From assembly GCA_027023265.1 (NCBI GenBank), contig JALVVV010000054.1:26016-90015 (forward strand): DNA of 64,000 nt, given 5' to 3'. The stretch comes from DHVE2 group archaeon (GTDB taxonomy: Archaea; Thermoplasmatota; Thermoplasmata; Thermoplasmatales; Aciduliprofundaceae). The notes beneath the pieces are model-generated. The model saw only the letters and a list, made by a program, of their open reading frames with translations, was not told where the DNA came from and searched no databases. A program made the translations under genes and the position numbers. Positions 34,029 to 44,200 of the stretch are shown one piece after another (the first letter of the stretch is position 1; each line of letters opens with the position of its first letter).

Positions 34029-35242
34029 TTCTCCAATCCTCCCTTGTTTATGGCATAACCGGAGATATTTACCGTAGTTTGACTAACCGAATAACTGTAT
34101 ATTGTAATCTGCCCTTGCCGCGATTTTTTATCATCTCCAAACACTTTATCCAGAGCCTTATCCAGTCCTTTATCAATCAACTTATCCTGCACTTTATCCG
34201 TAATACCCCCAGAAAGTTTTCCAGAAATTCCTTTCCCTACGACTCCGGAAAACGATGTTATCATGTTCCCTGCTGCACCCCCACCAACCACGCCGCCGGT
34301 TAACAGATTACCCGCTTTTTGAAACCCCGCTCCGCTAAGCATGGTGGGCTCTTTTGCAAGCAAATATATTGACCCCAGGATCGCTGTAAGGGAAGCTATG
34401 AAGAAAGCCACTGAGTTGCCAATAACTGTGGAGAGCATGAGAGGGATTATCATCACTATTGGGATGAATATCAATGAGATTGCAAGCCACCAGAGGCGCG
34501 AGCCGATGCTCTGGGTCCATGGATGTATGAGGAGAACCGAACCAATGGGCAAGATAACTATCAACATTGCAAGAAGGACCATGCGGAACGCGACGAAGAC
34601 TAATAGAGATAGTGCTTCCGCCATTATTATGAATACCCATAGATAATGCCAGTACATATTCGCTACCTGATTCACCTGGGCAAAGGGGCTATTAGAGGAT
34701 ACTATTCTTATCTCCGGCGCAACCTTCATTATATAATCCGCCTGCTTCCACGAGTTAAAAACACTAAGGTTGTAAAACATCAGATACCCTGCCTTGCTTA
34801 TAATCATCAGGGCCTCCACAATGTAGAGGGAGGTGTATGCAAGAACCAACCCAAAGACCACTCTCGGAAGCATGGTTTTCAATTTTCCGAAATGCTGCTC
34901 AAATAAATCGGAGTAGATGTATGCAAGACCCACGAATAGTAGAATCAGGAAAAACAGCGAATTTACTATGTATTTCATAACCACATTTTGCTGGAGATAT
35001 ATTGCGGCGGAAATGACATTGTGCCCAGGATAAGAACCATATCCGCCATCAAAGGGTGGATACAGATAATCGGGCTGCATATAGCTCACGAATCCTTTCC
35101 AGCTCATATTTACTATGGTGGCATTTACATTATAAATAAGCCAGAGAGATATTACAGCCATCACCGCCATAACTATCGCTTCCACCCCTCCAACACCTTC
35201 CTCCTTTCTTAAAGCCTTAGAGAAGTCTTTTCTTATTTTCAT
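34025..35242 (-). CDS. VirB6/TrbL/CedA-like polytopic membrane protein
   Basis: 405 residues. About eight spans between residues 22 and 290, with a hallmark long hydrophobic block (EALSLLVFVAFRMVLLAMLI to GNSVAFFIASLTAIL). The C-terminal 100 residues are soluble: a glycine-rich run (GGVVGGGAAGNM), then repeated D-K-L-I-D-K-G-L-D-K-A-L-type helix and a beta tail. VirB6, TrbL and CedA proteins form the inner-membrane channel of conjugation or DNA-exchange systems and have this layout. Family assignment is from topology and gene neighbours, not from a match. Confidence 0.6.
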   Translation of the reverse strand: MKIRKDFSKALRKEEGVGGVEAIVMAVMAVISLWLIYNVNATIVNMSWKGFVSYMQPDYLYPPFDGGYGSYPGHNVISAAIYLQQNVVMKYIVNSLFFLILLFVGLAYIYSDLFEQHFGKLKTMLPRVVFGLVLAYTSLYIVEALMIISKAGYLMFYNLSVFNSWKQADYIMKVAPEIRIVSSNSPFAQVNQVANMYWHYLWVFIIMAEALSLLVFVAFRMVLLAMLIVILPIGSVLLIHPWTQSIGSRLWWLAISLIFIPIVMIIPLMLSTVIGNSVAFFIASLTAILGSIYLLAKEPTMLSGAGFQKAGNLLTGGVVGGGAAGNMITSFSGVVGKGISGKLSGGITDKVQDKLIDKGLDKALDKVFGDDKKSRQGQITIYSYSVSQTTVNISGYAINKGGLEK

Positions 35243-35245
35243 CTT

Positions 35246-37015
35246 TTACCCCCCAAACACCCAGTTCATCAATCCAACTAAATTTGCCCAGCCAAATATG
35301 ACCATTGCCGAGATTATCGTCCCTATGGACGCTTTAAATATCATGTCTTTCGCTTTCTCTCTATTTTGCTGATTCACGCTGTGCATCATTATTCCAATCC
35401 GCATCCACCCAATCGCCACAAATACACCTATTATCGCCGAAAAACCGCCGAATATGAGCGGAACGTTCATGGTCGTTTCCTCACCTAAATACCTCGCGTT
35501 ATACTCGACAGGTTTGTCCACATTCACCATGGGTGTTGCATTTATATACTCAATCAACTCTTTTTCATTCTGCCCTTCATCGGGCACTCCCAGCCCCGCA
35601 GTTAGATTTCTCATCATTATGCCCGAGGGAATTTGGCCGGTGAGAGACGATCCTGTTCCCAGATATCCCTGAAGATAGAGAATCATGCCCTGATGCTCCA
35701 CGTATGTGATGTTGTTCCCCTGTATAACGTTTATATCTCCAGTGGTGTTACTTTTCACCGTAAAATTAGAAAACACCGCATGAAGCTTCAATAGATTATT
35801 AAACAGTTTGTAATCCTTCGTCTCAGTGTAATTTATCGTCTGATTCTCCCTGGAAAGATTGATTCGCTGTGATATGGTGATATTGTCTTTAACTATCGCG
35901 GAGTAGAACTTTCCATTCACATCAGAGGAATATATGCTTACCCCAAACCCCGTAATTTTACCCCAGAATGTTTGATTCGTCTCGTTGTAGTTTCCAACAG
36001 CCCGTGCTATCACAAATCCCCTAAATATCTCATTATCCACAATCACATTCACATCAGCTTTTTTCGTGGTGACATTTCCTATATTATTTCCGAATATCCC
36101 CATCCCGTATTTTCCCTGTACATTAGTTTTCGGGTCTATGTACGTGCCATCCATGGTAACTGTGCCATTGAACACTATGTTTTTTACATCCTCGAAATCC
36201 ATATTGTATTCATACCTCGCAAAATTATTCAGTCCTCCGAACACCACAGTATTAACTTTCTTTATTAAAACCCCGCCCCCTGGGGCTTTTGTGTGCACTG
36301 AAGGAGATATATAATCGTTTTCGAATGTTACTCGCTCCGCATTCTCTATGAACACCGGTGTTTGAATCGCCGTATCCACGTACATGTTCAGAATATCCAC
36401 AGTATTTCCATTAATTACGGAAATAGCAGTGTTAGAAATCCCCTTATAAAACGCTGGAGAGCTTGCTTCTCCAACGGCCTGAATTGCAACCTGGATATTT
36501 TTGGCTGCTTCGTAAAGGTTGTAAAGAGGTATAAGTGCTCCCCAATCCATGCTATATTGGTTACTTTCTATCTTCTTTGTGAGATACACCGCTTTTCCAA
36601 AAATCAAATGCCCCTCAAAGTTATTTACCATAATTGTGGATCTCTCGAACCCTGTGATTACAACAGTTACATTCTCTCCTATATTTGATATGGAGATGTA
36701 GCACCCGCTTTCTGAGATTGTATGAGGATACCCGTTTTTATCCATGTACTGATAGGGTGCGATTATGTAAAAATTATCGGGATAATACATCTTGCTCTTG
36801 TCGAGAACCACATCCACCTTCCACGCTCCGTTGTCGTAGTGCATAGTCACGAACTTGTTTTCAGAGAAAAAGCGATTTAAATCCGAGATTGAGTTGAAAG
36901 ATAGCGAGACATCCTGAATGGGCATGTCCGCCTTCGCAGTGCTGGAGAAAGAGACAAAACCAAAAAGTAAAGAGAGAAGTATAAGGCTACACACCAATCC
37001 TCCCATTAGCTTCAT
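35246..37015 (-). CDS. Secreted beta-helix protein ending in a VirB2/TrbC-like two-helix domain
   Basis: 589 residues. Signal peptide (1-30, ending SSTAKA). Residues about 50-480 are rich in Asn, Val and Ile with repeating short strands (NTAISVINGNTVDILNMYV, TPVFIENAERVTFENDYI), as in right-handed beta-helices. The last 75 residues are a membrane hairpin: helix, then MMHSVNQQNREKAKDM loop, then helix ending NWVFGG. That hairpin matches the small pilin-like protein at 37654-38019 (YHMANQQRREELKEKM loop). AGGAGG upstream; overlaps the next gene. The fusion suggests a tip or anchor subunit. Confidence 0.7.
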   Translation of the reverse strand: MKLMGGLVCSLILLSLLFGFVSFSSTAKADMPIQDVSLSFNSISDLNRFFSENKFVTMHYDNGAWKVDVVLDKSKMYYPDNFYIIAPYQYMDKNGYPHTISESGCYISISNIGENVTVVITGFERSTIMVNNFEGHLIFGKAVYLTKKIESNQYSMDWGALIPLYNLYEAAKNIQVAIQAVGEASSPAFYKGISNTAISVINGNTVDILNMYVDTAIQTPVFIENAERVTFENDYISPSVHTKAPGGGVLIKKVNTVVFGGLNNFARYEYNMDFEDVKNIVFNGTVTMDGTYIDPKTNVQGKYGMGIFGNNIGNVTTKKADVNVIVDNEIFRGFVIARAVGNYNETNQTFWGKITGFGVSIYSSDVNGKFYSAIVKDNITISQRINLSRENQTINYTETKDYKLFNNLLKLHAVFSNFTVKSNTTGDINVIQGNNITYVEHQGMILYLQGYLGTGSSLTGQIPSGIMMRNLTAGLGVPDEGQNEKELIEYINATPMVNVDKPVEYNARYLGEETTMNVPLIFGGFSAIIGVFVAIGWMRIGIMMHSVNQQNREKAKDMIFKASIGTIISAMVIFGWANLVGLMNWVFGG

Positions 37016-37638
37016 ACATTTTTCCTCCTAATTACCACAACTGCGGTAGCCACTAAAATTACAACGACCACACCCGCTATTGCTCCCATCTCCCACATGG
37101 GCATCCCGCCAACCTCGGAGGTAGAGGTTTTATTGTTGTTCCCTCCGCTGTTCCCGGCTGGACTTACGTAAAAGTTATACTGATCCCACACAGTGTCTGT
37201 ACCTAACCCATTATCGTCACCCCATCCTGTTCCACGGAGATAAAAACGAATATTAACCATCACACTCCAATTGCCGCTCACGCTATCCGGTATATGCACG
37301 TGAAAAGTATAGATTTTTACTGTTTTATTTGGATCAATCACCACAATACCGTTGCCCACGTAAGGAGTTGCATCATACCAGTCTGTCCCCCAAGTTACAG
37401 TCCACTCAAGCACATCCACCCCAAATCCCTTATCAGAATCATTAATATTGTTGTGAGCATATAGAGAGAGGTAAAAATCTCCGCCTGGAACCATGTTGGG
37501 CTTTGGCTTTTTCTCTACCTCAAACCATAGCTTTAGATAATCCCGCGCATGATACTCCTTCGCATTTGCCATGGGCAGAGCTGCCGTACCGACTATCAAT
37601 AATGTGAGAGCCACCGCCAATACCCACGCATACTTCAT
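37012..37638 (-). CDS. Ig-like extracellular protein with C-terminal membrane anchor
   Basis: 208 residues. Signal peptide to about residue 26 (PMANAKEY), a beta-sandwich domain of about 130 residues (WFEVEKKPKPNMVPGG, VKIYTFHVHIPDSVSGNW), a Ser/Asn/Gly linker (PAGNSGGNNNKTSTS), one C-terminal span (AIAGVVVVILVATAVVV) and a basic stop signal RRKNV. It is thus a surface protein held by its C-terminus. Sits between the two hairpin pilin-like genes and is likely a pilus-associated or adhesin component. Not otherwise recognised. Confidence 0.8.
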   Translation of the reverse strand: MKYAWVLAVALTLLIVGTAALPMANAKEYHARDYLKLWFEVEKKPKPNMVPGGDFYLSLYAHNNINDSDKGFGVDVLEWTVTWGTDWYDATPYVGNGIVVIDPNKTVKIYTFHVHIPDSVSGNWSVMVNIRFYLRGTGWGDDNGLGTDTVWDQYNFYVSPAGNSGGNNNKTSTSEVGGMPMWEMGAIAGVVVVILVATAVVVIRRKNV

Positions 37639-37653
37639 TTCCTTTCCCTCCGC

Positions 37654-38019
37654 TTACACTCCGGCGATCCACCTCGCCAGCATCCAGATTATCCCTCCAA
37701 CGGCCATGGCGATTATTATGCTCCCTATCAACGCCCACATCATCTTTTCCTTCAACTCTTCCCTTCTCTGCTGGTTCGCCATGTGATACTCTACCCCTAT
37801 CCAAAGCCACATTCCTGCAATTATCACTCCTCCGATTATCCCTAATATCAGCATTATTCTGTTTGCCACACCTTTTAGATATTCCGAGCCGTTCTCTGTG
37901 TTGTTCGCTCTTACCTGTCTATATTCTGTGTATTTCTCTGCATACACACTCTGAGGTATCAAGGTTATTACTATCAGTCCCATAACTAAAAAGGCTATAA
38001 GCAACTGCTTTCTATTCAT
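37654..38019 (-). CDS. VirB2/TrbC-like pilin candidate
   Basis: 121 residues. Signal peptide (1-26, ending QSVYA), a short soluble stretch, then two hydrophobic helices (about 52-75 and 93-115) joined by a polar loop HMANQQRREELKEK. Small size, cleavable signal and a helical hairpin with a charged loop are the layout of VirB2/TrbC conjugative pilins and of the archaeal Ced/Ted pilins. GGAGG upstream. The homologous hairpin at the end of the 589-residue protein supports a polymer made of this fold. No sequence search was possible. Confidence 0.65.
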   Translation of the reverse strand: MNRKQLLIAFLVMGLIVITLIPQSVYAEKYTEYRQVRANNTENGSEYLKGVANRIMLILGIIGGVIIAGMWLWIGVEYHMANQQRREELKEKMMWALIGSIIIAMAVGGIIWMLARWIAGV

Positions 38020-38025
38020 TATATA

Positions 38026-38208
38026 TCAAACCTCCTTTCTTTTCTTTCCATTCTTTTTTAACTTCTCTCGCTTCTCATCTGGTATCGACTTATAAACAAA
38101 AATTAGAGAATCGATAGTGTTACTATATGTTCTAAACATTTGATCCGCCTTGATTATCGCTAACTTTTGCCTCGTTTTCTTATCTGTCGGTATGGTAGCT
38201 CTCTCCAT
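38026..38208 (-). CDS. Ribbon-helix-helix-like small protein
   Basis: 60 residues. MERATIPTDKKTRQKL, then IIKADQMFRTYSNTIDSLI, fits the beta strand-helix-helix plan of Arc/MetJ/VapB DNA-binding proteins (short strand TIPTD, helix KKTRQKLAII, helix SNTIDSLIFVYK). The last 20 residues are strongly basic (EKLKKNGKKRKEV). GGAGG upstream. It abuts the giant surface gene and could autoregulate the operon. No toxin partner follows. Confidence 0.6.
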   Translation of the reverse strand: MERATIPTDKKTRQKLAIIKADQMFRTYSNTIDSLIFVYKSIPDEKREKLKKNGKKRKEV

Positions 38209-41200
38209 CTAACTACCTCCGCTCTCCCCTTTGCTTTTCTCCACTTCTATCTTTGATGAGGTGAGGAAAACCCTCACATTCCCATCCGCATCCATCTCTT
38301 TCGTGAAGATTCCCTTAGAAACTCCATAGTCCAGCACCAGAAGAACATCGTTGCTGTGCACATTCATCTTATTTGCAACCGCTTTTACCACAACGTCAAT
38401 CTTTTCTCCGTTATGCTGCTCCAAGAATCTCTTTATATCGTTGAGTATCGCCAGTTCCTCTTCGCTCAATTCCTCCTCTCTCTCCTCACCTCCTTTCTTG
38501 CGCTTCTTCATCATAAACACTAAGAGCAGGAGAACGAGCACTAAGAGACCTATGAACAGCAGGATTGGAAGGATCAAACCCATGAAAATATCCAGACTTC
38601 CCGAGCTTCCACCACGGCTGTGGATGGAGCTTTGAGCAACTGTGATGTTCCATGTCCTCGTGATGTTATGCACTCCATCGCTCACTATCAGCGTCAAATT
38701 GTAGCTCCCTGCCTTCGGAAACTTGTATTTCAAATATTGCCCATATCCCACAGTCTTGTTGCCTATGAGCCATGTGTAGTTGAGCGTGTCTCCTTTCACA
38801 TCGTAAGCATCTGCGTAAAAAGTGGTCTCCTCTCCCGCAGTTGCGTTCTGCGGTATGTCCGTTTTCTCTATGCTCGGCGGATAATTGTAGTTCTCACTAA
38901 CCTTTACCGCTCTCTGCACATAGTTCCCCGCATCATCGTAAGCCCTGATTTCTATTGTGTATGTGGCGTTGTCGTCAAGCCTCACCGATATGCTCGTGGC
39001 AGTGGTGTTTATCACTTTCCACGGCTCCGCTCTCGTCAGATTGCCCTTGTAGATGTAAATCAGATAATACGCTATGCCCGTGTTATCCGTAGCGTTCCAT
39101 GACAGATTGTAATAGAAAGTATTTGTAAGCGTCTCGTTGTTGCCCTTTATCACAAGTGTGGGGGCGATTCTATCAACCACGATGGTCGCCTTTGCTTTCA
39201 AAGATTCATGATTGCCCGCCTTATCGTAGCCAACTATTGCAATGCTGTATGTGCCCTCATGTAATAGAGATATTGTCAGCGTGGTCTGGTTCGGCAAATA
39301 TACACCAATATAACCCCAAGCTCCACCGTTGTATTTGACATATACCTTGTAATATGCAAAGCCCAATAGCGTATCGTTGCCCTGCACAACAATGGTTATG
39401 CTTGTGGCATTGGTATATTGCGGAATGTGAGATATGATTTCGGTCTCTGGCGGTGCAGTATCCACCACCGCCCATGTTGCATATATTTTACTCTCTACTC
39501 CCTGCTGGGTCATGTATTTCACATAAATTGTGTGATTGCCATCGTTTAACACGGAGATATGCAACTGCGTTGTGTAGTTGTAATACACCCAATTGCCATT
39601 ATCTACCTTCACATACACACCCACAACCGTAAATACCTTGTCCGTGCCAAACAAATTCACTATGATTGTGTCATTGTTAAGCAACTGCTGTTGCACACTA
39701 ACCGTGCCTGTGGGTCTGTGCTGTATCTCGTAGAGCCATATCTGCCTCTGTGCCACATTTCCAAATATGTCCTGCACATAGAGCGTGAGCGTGTAGTTGC
39801 CCTCGGTGATTGGCAACATTATGGTGAATGTGCTGTTATCAAACCAGTGCATGGTGCCGTTCAGCTCGTAGCCCCATCTCGCTATGCCTGAGAAATCGGT
39901 GGCGTTGATGGTGATGTTTGTCTCATTCGCAAACGCAATGTAATGCTCAAAATCTATGTTGCTAATAGCAGGTGCTGATAAGTCTTCATAAATTCTCTGT
40001 GTGGCATTGGCGGTCAATCCTGCATGGTCTTTCACATACACAGTTATGTTGTAATATCCGCTCTCGGAGAGATGTATGAGGTAGGTGGAGTTGTAGTCAA
40101 TCCACCCGCTATCAAATACCAATCCGCCGCTCTCATTGTAGATGAGTATGCGCATCTGACTCATGCCCGTCTCACTCGTGCCGTTGATGCTCAGCGTGAT
40201 GTTGCTCCACCCAGTTGTGTTATTGTATCCCTGTGTAGCAGTTGCGTTCTCTACTTCAAAATTCACACTTGGCGGAGCTGTGGAAACCATCGTTTGCTCA
40301 GTATATACGGGACTAACATGCCCAGCGTTGTCTTTAAACTGCACCGAAACATTGTGTATGCCCGCCGTGCCTATATCTATCACATATTCACTTGCAAAGC
40401 TAATCCACCCGCTCCAAGAGCCGTTGTCTATCGCATAGCGGAAATAACCCACACCTGTGGTGTTGTCATACGCATACATGCGTATGGTTATGTTGAGCGT
40501 GCCATAGGTAGAGTTTAGAGATAACAACCCATACGGAGCATCGGTATCTATTGTCAAGTTTTCAACAAGGGATATGTTCTTGTTGCCCGCCTTGTCCCAC
40601 GCTACTACATACCACTTGTAAAAACCGTTAGGTATCCATATTGTAGTGCGGTTATCTGTGGGCGAGAATAAATATTGATGGAAAAACTCCGTTCCGTTTT
40701 GATAGAGCATATACAATGTGTAATTGGCAAAGTAAGCATCGCTCACAGCGTTCCAAGTGAAAGTTATGTTGTTTGTGTCATTCACCAAGCCCGCAGGTGC
40801 TAAATTGGTGAGATTGCGAGGCGCAACCGTGTCTATGTATAGCATATTTACTGTTGTGCTTTCTGTGTTGTTTGCCTTATCCCATGCTACTACATACCAC
40901 GATACATTATACTCACCTTCTGGCAAGTCTAACATCGTGTAGTTTGCAGTTGTATTGTATTCATATACCGAGCTGTTGTATGCAAGCACCAGCGTGTAGT
41001 GGTCAAAATTCGTATCTATGGTGTTGCTCCATGTGAAATTCAGAGCTGTATAGTTTGCGTATGCGTGATTGGCAGGAGTAAGCAAATTGAAATTGCTTGG
41101 CGCTGTGGTGTCTATCGTGAAATGCACTGCATTTGATAGATTTTGATTGCCCGCTATGTCTTCAACCATGAGCTGGGCGTAATAATGCCCATCGGGGCAT

Positions 41201-44200
41201 AATACCTTGTAATAATAATCACCCATTGACAAGCTCAAACTCTCGTATATGCCTGTGGAATTGTAGATGTTTAACTTTGCCACCGTGATGTTTGTGTCGT
41301 TAAATGGTGTCCAAGTGATGTTTATGGCGGAAGAATTAGAGTATAGGTCATTAGCAGGTGCTGTTATCATCGGCACTGCCGGGGCTACGGTATCAACTAT
41401 CACCCATGTGGTAGCTGTGCGCTTGTTGCCCGCTGGGTCAAACGCATCTATTTTGATTGTGTATTTGCTATCTAAAACCACATTGCCACTGTTATCCTTG
41501 CCGTTCCACACCCATGTGTATGTTGATGTATAACCACTTGAAATATACTCACGCTCTACTACACCCGTGGCATTAGAGATAATAAACTCCCATTTGAGAT
41601 TCTCTCCGCCGTTGCTCGTTGAGGTTGTGTTAATGTATAGCTCATCTAACCGCCCATCGTTGTTGGGTGTGATGTAATGGTTTGAGATTGTGTAATTAAA
41701 TGTGGGTATGTCGTGGTCTATGCTCAAATGCCATGTGTTTGCGGAGATATTGCCATTTCCCGCACTATCCACCACGCTCACATTCCAGATAAACGCCTGC
41801 TGTGCGGATATAGAAGATACATTTAGGTTGTAATAATTGACAGTTGTAGAATACGAATGATATGGCTGTCCCGTAGAGGCATAATACAAATTCAGATAGT
41901 ATGTCAGCGGCGTGGCATCGTTTGACGCTTGCCAAGTGAAATTAATCACATCGGCATTGGTTAATGTGCTGTCCGCAGGTGCTAATAGCACAGGTCTTGT
42001 CGGCGGGGTCGTATCCACCGTGAATGTGTAGTATCCGCTATCTACCACATTTCCCGCCTTGTCGTAGCGGATAACATGGTATTGATAGACGCCATCTGGA
42101 AGGATATAGCTATACTGCATACCAGATGTGCCTCTTGCCGTGAAATTAGAACTATCTATCAAATGTCCGCTGTCATCGTATAGCTCGAACCAATCTTTCC
42201 ACCATGAGTTTGTGGTAGTGTCAGAGGGGGCATTATTCCATGAAAACTGCACCGTTGAGCTGTTGAGGTATGCGTGATTAGCAGGTGCTTCCAGCACGGG
42301 CTTAGCCATTGGCGTGGTATCTTGCACAAAATAGACGGTCTTGGTAGCGGTATTGCCTGCGTTATCGGTTATCGTAAAAAGAACATAGTATTGCCCATCA
42401 CCATAGTTTAATTGCCCGCCGTATCTCTGCACGAACAAAGTGCCCGTTGTGCTTGGAAACGGATATGTCTCATTGCCCTGATAATAGATTTCCACATTCC
42501 AGCTCACGCTCTCGCTTGCTGTTGCGTTAATATAGAGCGTATCGTGAAAACCATCACCGTTAGGCGAATACCAATACGGAGATACGCTCACGCTGTCAAA
42601 TGTTGGTGGAGTGGTGTCTATTGTGAGTTTCCAATAGCTGTTGCTACCGCTGTTTGTATCCACTCTATAATTATACACATTGTCCCATGCCACAACCCAC
42701 CAGTAGTATGTGCCATCTGGCAAGCTATCGGGTATCTTCAAACTCTGCCCGCTTGTGATGTTATACACATAATTAGCAGTAAGGTAATTGCTGGGCGCAC
42801 TGGTAGATATAAACAACTGATATTTCATAAGCCCGCTTTCACCATCTCCCGAAGATGCCCAAGAAAATAAAGGCGTTGAAGTATTCACATAAGCGCCATC
42901 GCTTGGGCTACTGAGCGAGAAAGAGGTTGGCGGATTTAAATCAATAGTTGTGCTAATTGTGAAAGAGTTGTTATTTCCCGCATTGTCTTTTGCATACACT
43001 TTAAATGTGTATGTGCCTGTTGTCAGCACGGAATCATAGGTATTTGTGCCGTCCCATGTCCATGAGAAAGATGAGCTATCTGCGGGTTTGTATGTTTTTT
43101 CCAATACATTGCTTGTTGAATAAATCTCCACATACCAGCTCACCGTCGAGCCGTCTTTTGTGGAAGCGGTGAGCGTAGTCGTGTCGTAATGCCCATCTCC
43201 ATTCGGAGAGAAGTAATTATTGCTCACCGAGAGCGAGACGGCTACGCCTGTTGTGTCAATTGTGAGATAATAAACCTGAGATGAGCGCCTCGCATTGCCC
43301 ACCTTGTCGTAGGCGATGACATACCACCCGTATTTACCATCGTTTGGAAGTGGCACACCGTTTTTGTAATTAGTAGTTAATCCCGTTTGATTGTAGTATG
43401 CGCCAGATGTTGTATTCCAAATCACAAGTGTGTAGGTATCTATGCCAGAGCCACCGCTTGTGTCTTGGTCTTCTTGCCAGCTGAAATCTATACTTTTGGT
43501 ATTTGTGAGCGTATTGTTAGCAGGTGCGCTTAAATTGAATGGCTCTGGCGGAGTATTATCCACAGTTATGGTTATAGTCTCGGTGTTAGTATTTCCTGCA
43601 TTATCTTGGGCAGAAACGGTTATTTGGTGGTTTCCATCGCTAACTGTCGTCGTGTCCCAAAGATACGATATTGAGCCAGAATTGGAGCTTGTTATTTGTG
43701 AGCTATCTATTGAAAGGCTCATACTCGCCACACCGCTACCGCTATCTGATGCGGTTGCGTTTATATATACCGTGCCACTATACGCTTCTCCACCCGTGGG
43801 GGTGCTTATTGTTATGATTGGTGCATCGTTATCCACCGTGTAAGTTCTCGATGTGGTTTTACTTAGCCCTGCGTTGTTGTAAGCAACTGCGTATATTGTA
43901 TGTGTGCCACTCTCACCCGCCGCATTCCATGTTGCCTGATACGGCGAGCTTGTGTCTGTGCCAAGCGGTGTGTTTGATGTGCTATCTTCGTAAAAAACCA
44001 CCTTTGCAATACCGCTGTCGCTTGCATCTGCGGTTATAACCACCGTGCCACGAATGTATGTGCTGGTTGGCGAGCTAATGCTCACACTTGGCGGAGAGTT
44101 ATCTATGTGCAAGGTGATGGTTTGAGATGCGGTATTGCCCACATTATCGTAAGCAACTGCGTAAATGGTATGGTCTCCCGTGGATACGGTGGTTGTGTCA

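Noticed and set aside
38026..38208. Toxin-antitoxin pair
   Set aside because: The RHH-like protein is not followed by a toxin-like gene; the neighbours are the pilin candidate and the surface protein.
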